Assembly (NCBI GenBank): GCA_025455505.1
Contig: JALOMK010000036.1
Span: 1-10,493 of the forward strand
DNA length: 10,493 bases
Origin: Bacteroidales bacterium
GTDB taxonomy: Bacteria > Bacteroidota > Bacteroidia > Bacteroidales > VadinHA17
Direction of reading: 5' to 3'
Part shown: one piece after another, positions 7,862 through 10,493 of the stretch
Position numbering within the stretch: position 1 is the stretch's first letter
How the letters are laid out: the number at the start of each line of letters is the position of its first letter
Program-made: the position numbers and the translations under genes
Notes under the pieces: model-generated
Told to the model about the DNA's origin: nothing
The model's database searches: none
What the model saw: the letters and a program-made list of their open reading frames with translations, nothing else

Positions 7862-9298
7862 TCAGTATTTTGCAGTTTCAAACGCGAATGGAAAGGTTGC
7901 TGAGGGCTGATGAGCCTTTTTCATTATTTCATTCATCTTTGAGACTATCTCGGGATGGGCTTTGGATACATTATTTTTTTCAGACGGATCTGTAGAAAGA
8001 TCATAAAGTTCTGTTTCAGACTGCTGGTCCTTGTCAAGATTCAGGCGGACTGCCTTCCAGTCCCCCATAAGCACTGCCATTTTGCCTCCCTGTTCATGGA
8101 ATTCCCAGTAGAGGTATTCATGTTTATCCTGTTTCCTTCCCTTAAGGGCCGGAAGGAAGGATATGCCATCTATGGCGACAGGGATTTCTGCCCCTGTGAT
8201 TTCGGCGAGAGTCGGCATAATATCCCAGAATGCGGAGATATGGTCGCTTTTTTTACCGGGTTTTACCTGTGCCGGCCATCTCACCAGGAGAGGACACCTG
8301 ATTCCGCCTTCATACATGTCGCGCTTATAGCCCCTCAGACCACCGTTGCTGTTGAAATAATCAGGATCGGCTCCTGCTTCGAGATGTGGCCCGTTATCTG
8401 AAGCAAAAATTACAATTGTATTTTCGACGATGCCCAGTTCGGCAAGCTTTGCAAGTAGTTCACCGACATAATCATCAAGTTGTGCCACCATAGCTGCAAA
8501 GGCTGCATGTCCCTCTGGTTGTGAACCATAGGGTCCCTTGCGGAAAGTCGGACCGCTGTCAACGCCGGTGAAGCTTTTCTCAGGTAGGTATTTGCCCCTG
8601 AATTTTGCCATATACTCCTCTTTTGCAAAAAGTTCTGCGTGTGGGATTGTTGTCGGGTAAAACAGAAAGAAGTTTTTATTCCTGTTTTCTGCCATGAAAT
8701 CAAGAGCGGCTTTGTGTATCAGGTCTGCACTATATTTTCCTTTAGCTGAGCCGGAGTTTTCGGGCAGAAGTACAATGTCGTGGTTGTTCCAGAGGTGATC
8801 CGGGTAGTAGTTGTGTGCGAGGCTCTGGCAATTATAGCCATAGAATTTATCGAAGCCCTGTTTATTGGGATCGCCCTCGGTGTCGATATAGCCGAGACCC
8901 CATTTCCCGAATGCTCCTGTTGCATAGCCTCTTGTCTTAAGCATTTCAGCAACAGTAAAGGCTTTGGCTTCGAGCGGCCAGTTCCCTTCAGGGTCCCAGT
9001 TTTTGTTTCCCCTGACCGGCGTATGTCCTGTGTGCTGTCCTGTCATGAGTGCTGAACGGGAAGGGGCCGATACTGTGCAGCCTGAATAGTGCCTTGTGAA
9101 AAGCATGCCTTCAGCTGCCAGCCTGTCGATATTCGGAGTGCTGAATTTCTTCTGGCCATAGCAGCTCAGGTCGCCGTAGCCGAGATCATCGGCAAGGATA
9201 TATACGATGTTGGGAAGTTTCTCACTATTTGCCTGTGTGCAGCAGGCCAGTGCGGCTGCTGATACCCAAAGCGCAGCAGGAATATTATTCTTCATCAT
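7862..9298 (-). CDS. Serine-type sulfatase, possible lipoprotein, first gene of the sulfatase run
   Basis: A sulfatase of 478 aa. Residues 1-20 form a hydrophobic leader ending A-L-A-C19-C20, so it may be a lipoprotein anchored through C19 or C20; ordinary signal peptidase I cleavage is the alternative. Metal ligands are D37-D38 (ADDLGYGD). The signature is S77-A-P-S-R with S77 (codon TCG) as formylglycine precursor, followed by MTGQHTGHTPVRGN, characteristic of one arylsulfatase branch. The usual GKWH motif reads GKWG (131-134), so K132 is kept but the partner His is Gly; this seems common in this branch. H220 (TIPHAE), D301-N302 (SDNGP) and K325 complete the site. The tail has ELYDLSTDPSE (430-440). 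No Shine-Dalgarno sequence precedes the ATG, and a second ATG follows immediately. As the most upstream gene it probably carries the operon promoter in the 96-base gap before it. Confidence 0.93.
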   Translation of the reverse strand: MMKNNIPAALWVSAAALACCTQANSEKLPNIVYILADDLGYGDLSCYGQKKFSTPNIDRLAAEGMLFTRHYSGCTVSAPSRSALMTGQHTGHTPVRGNKNWDPEGNWPLEAKAFTVAEMLKTRGYATGAFGKWGLGYIDTEGDPNKQGFDKFYGYNCQSLAHNYYPDHLWNNHDIVLLPENSGSAKGKYSADLIHKAALDFMAENRNKNFFLFYPTTIPHAELFAKEEYMAKFRGKYLPEKSFTGVDSGPTFRKGPYGSQPEGHAAFAAMVAQLDDYVGELLAKLAELGIVENTIVIFASDNGPHLEAGADPDYFNSNGGLRGYKRDMYEGGIRCPLLVRWPAQVKPGKKSDHISAFWDIMPTLAEITGAEIPVAIDGISFLPALKGRKQDKHEYLYWEFHEQGGKMAVLMGDWKAVRLNLDKDQQSETELYDLSTDPSEKNNVSKAHPEIVSKMNEIMKKAHQPSATFPFAFETAKY

Positions 9299-9394
9299 CT
9301 GAACTTTAGTAGTTTAAGGAAAAGGTTCCTCCCCCTCAGGGGCAACTTAAAATTAAGACAATAAATTTAAATACCAACTTTTGCTTCGAAACTG
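9299..9394 (-). promoter_or_regulatory. AT-rich leader upstream of the sulfatase run, with stacked small inverted repeats
   Basis: This 96-base gap lies between the asnB stop and the first sulfatase start and is the most likely place for the operon promoter. Palindromic TAAATTTA at 9362-9369 resembles TAnnTTTG with one mismatch; on the minus strand a TTTC lies about 18 bases upstream, a weak -33 match. Between it and the start codon are three short inverted repeats: CTTAA/TTAAG (9346-9357), CCCC/GGGG around a 3-base loop (9332-9342) and AGGAA/TTCCT (9317-9330). None is followed by a T-run on the minus strand, so they are not good intrinsic terminators for asnB. They may be mRNA leader structure or chance. 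Confidence 0.35.
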
Positions 9395-10493
9395 TCAATA
9401 TGAATTAATGTGGACACTTTTTACTGCTCTTCCTGAAGGGTCGGTAAGTTTCGTGAATGATTCGTCCCAAGCAAGAGCTTCAGGCGTGCTGCATGCAACA
9501 GAAGGTACTGAAGGTACGCATCTTGCGGCGCATGCGGAGGGGAAATGCTCGCTGAAAATCGACCTGTAATAGTATTCTTCCTTTGATTGAGGAGGATTCA
9601 CGGCGAACCTGAAACGTGCGTTTTTAAGCTGATCGTCAGATACTTCCCGTGCAGCCAGGGCTTTCAGGGTGTCGATCCAGCTGTAACCTACTCCATCTGA
9701 AAACTGTTCTTTCTGCCTCCATGCTATAGAAGCCGGAAGATAGTCTTCGAAAGACTTCCTCAGTACCCATTTTTCAATCCTGTCCTTGCCGGTCATTTTG
9801 TCTGCAGGGTTAATTCGCATGGCAACATCAAGGAACTCCTTGTCGAGGAAGGGGACTCTTCCTTCCACTCCCCAGGCTGCAAGCGATTTATTAGCCCTGA
9901 GGCAGTCGTAAAGGTGCAGCTTTCCGAGTTTACGGACTGTTTCTTCATGAAAGGCTCTTGGCCCGGGCGCCTTGTGGAAATAGAGGTATCCACCGAAAAC
10001 CTCGTCGGCTCCCTCTCCGGAAAGCACCATCTTCACTCCCATCGACTTTATTACGCGGGCCAGAAGATACATTGGTGTGGAAGCCCTTATTGTAGTGACA
10101 TCATACGTCTCAGTATGGTATATGACATCACGAACAGCATCGAGTCCTTCCTGCACTGTAAAGTGAATTTCATGGTGTATGGTTCCGATATGGTCGGCAA
10201 CTTTCCGTGCCGCGGCAAGGTCGGGTGATCCTTCAAGACCTACGGCAAAGGAATGAAGCTGGGGCCACCAGGCAGCTGTTGTGTCACCTGATTCTATGCG
10301 CCTGGGTGCAAATTTCTTGGCAATTGCCGAGATAATTGAGGAATCCAGGCCGCCTGACAGCAGTACACCGTACGGAACATCGGACATCAGCTGCCTGTGA
10401 ACTGCTGCCTCGAGTGCAGTCCGCAGCTCATCCGTGGTGGTGACATTATTCCCTACTGAATCGTAATCCATCCAGTCGCGGCTGTACCATTTC
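9395..10493 (-). CDS. asnB: Glutamine-hydrolysing asparagine synthetase B, 3' part (runs off right edge)
   Basis: The enzyme makes asparagine from aspartate, ATP and glutamine-derived ammonia in the cytoplasm. The frame is open to the right edge, so the gene starts outside the window; about 365 residues are present. This is the ATP-dependent synthetase domain. It contains the pyrophosphatase P-loop SGGLDSS (near 10337-10357), the HSFAVGLEGSPD and HHEIHFTVQEG stretches, SGEGADEVFGGY, and WRQKEQFSDGVGYSW. These are near-identical to E. coli AsnB as I recall it, including the SGRAV ending. The N-terminal glutaminase domain with the catalytic Cys (roughly 190 residues) is missing only because of the window edge. 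It has the same strand as the sulfatases but is separated by a 96-base gap, and its function gives no reason to link it to them. In the tail, a 9-base unit is repeated at 9501-9517, encoding the P-S-V-P-S-V stretch. Confidence 0.96.
   Translation of the reverse strand, partial: KWYSRDWMDYDSVGNNVTTTDELRTALEAAVHRQLMSDVPYGVLLSGGLDSSIISAIAKKFAPRRIESGDTTAAWWPQLHSFAVGLEGSPDLAAARKVADHIGTIHHEIHFTVQEGLDAVRDVIYHTETYDVTTIRASTPMYLLARVIKSMGVKMVLSGEGADEVFGGYLYFHKAPGPRAFHEETVRKLGKLHLYDCLRANKSLAAWGVEGRVPFLDKEFLDVAMRINPADKMTGKDRIEKWVLRKSFEDYLPASIAWRQKEQFSDGVGYSWIDTLKALAAREVSDDQLKNARFRFAVNPPQSKEEYYYRSIFSEHFPSACAARCVPSVPSVACSTPEALAWDESFTKLTDPSGRAVKSVHINSY

Noticed and set aside
7955..8401. Plus-strand open frame of 148 aa
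   Set aside because: Antisense to conserved catalytic segments of the 7862-9298 sulfatase; no motif of its own.
1443..9298. Five sulfatases as recent tandem duplicates
   Set aside because: Signatures, lengths, metal-site residues (SDD, TED, MDD, VDD, ADD) and C-terminal regions differ, which points to separate subfamilies gathered together.
1443..9298. Alkaline phosphatase or phosphoglycerate mutase relatives instead of sulfatases
   Set aside because: Each protein has the S-x-[PA]-x-R...TG signature plus the sulfatase LYDL-type C-terminal motif, and a sulfatase maturase is adjacent.
9332..9342. CCCC/GGGG inverted repeat as an intrinsic terminator for asnB
   Set aside because: The stem is only 4 base pairs and no T-run follows it on the minus strand.
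9501..9517. Two copies of a 9-base unit (gaaggtact) as a regulatory or mobile-element repeat
   Set aside because: It lies inside the asnB coding frame, keeps the frame and encodes a short P-S-V repeat; a local duplication or chance explains it.

Overview
The window looks like a piece of a Bacteroidota genome, probably a polysaccharide- or glycan-degrading Bacteroidales-type organism. The reasons are moderate G+C with AT-rich gaps, almost no Shine-Dalgarno sequences, one TAnnTTTG-like promoter element, an all-serine-type set of exported sulfatases, and an anaerobic sulfatase maturase of the Bacteroides kind. The taxonomic assignment is inference; there is no rRNA or other marker gene here.

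Layout: bases 1-68 hold a possible 3' tail of an upstream gene and a candidate promoter. A plus-strand radical SAM anaerobic sulfatase-maturating enzyme (anSME, 69-1421) carries a C-terminal SEC-C metal-binding motif. It converges, with a 21-base gap, on five consecutive minus-strand sulfatase genes (9298 down to 1443). The gaps between these are 15 to about 93 bases, so they probably form one operon read from the 9.3 kb side. A 96-base AT-rich gap with several small inverted repeats separates the sulfatases from the 3' two thirds of asnB (glutamine-dependent asparagine synthetase, minus strand), which runs off the right edge.

How the genes work together: all five sulfatases have serine, not cysteine, at the position that must become formylglycine (cores SGPCR, SAPVR, SSASR, SSPTR, SAPSR). 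Serine-type sulfatases depend on a radical SAM maturase, and one is encoded next door. Each sulfatase has an N-terminal signal peptide (the 9298 gene possibly a lipoprotein signal), so the expected flow is formylglycine installation in the cytoplasm, Sec export, then sulfate-ester hydrolysis in the periplasm or at the surface. The five proteins differ in signature, length and accessory regions, so they are probably not recent copies but a set for different sulfate positions on one or more sulfated glycans. One resembles GlcNAc-6-O-sulfatases and one sulfamidase-like enzymes, which hints at an amino-sugar glycan. No SusC/SusD pair, glycoside hydrolase, lyase or regulator is in the window, so the polymer cannot be named. 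asnB is housekeeping and probably unrelated.

I see no CRISPR array, tRNA, rRNA, insertion sequence or phage gene. I found no clearly undescribed system. The most notable points are the dense sulfatase-only battery with its maturase, the SEC-C tail on the maturase, and the unlike signature motifs.
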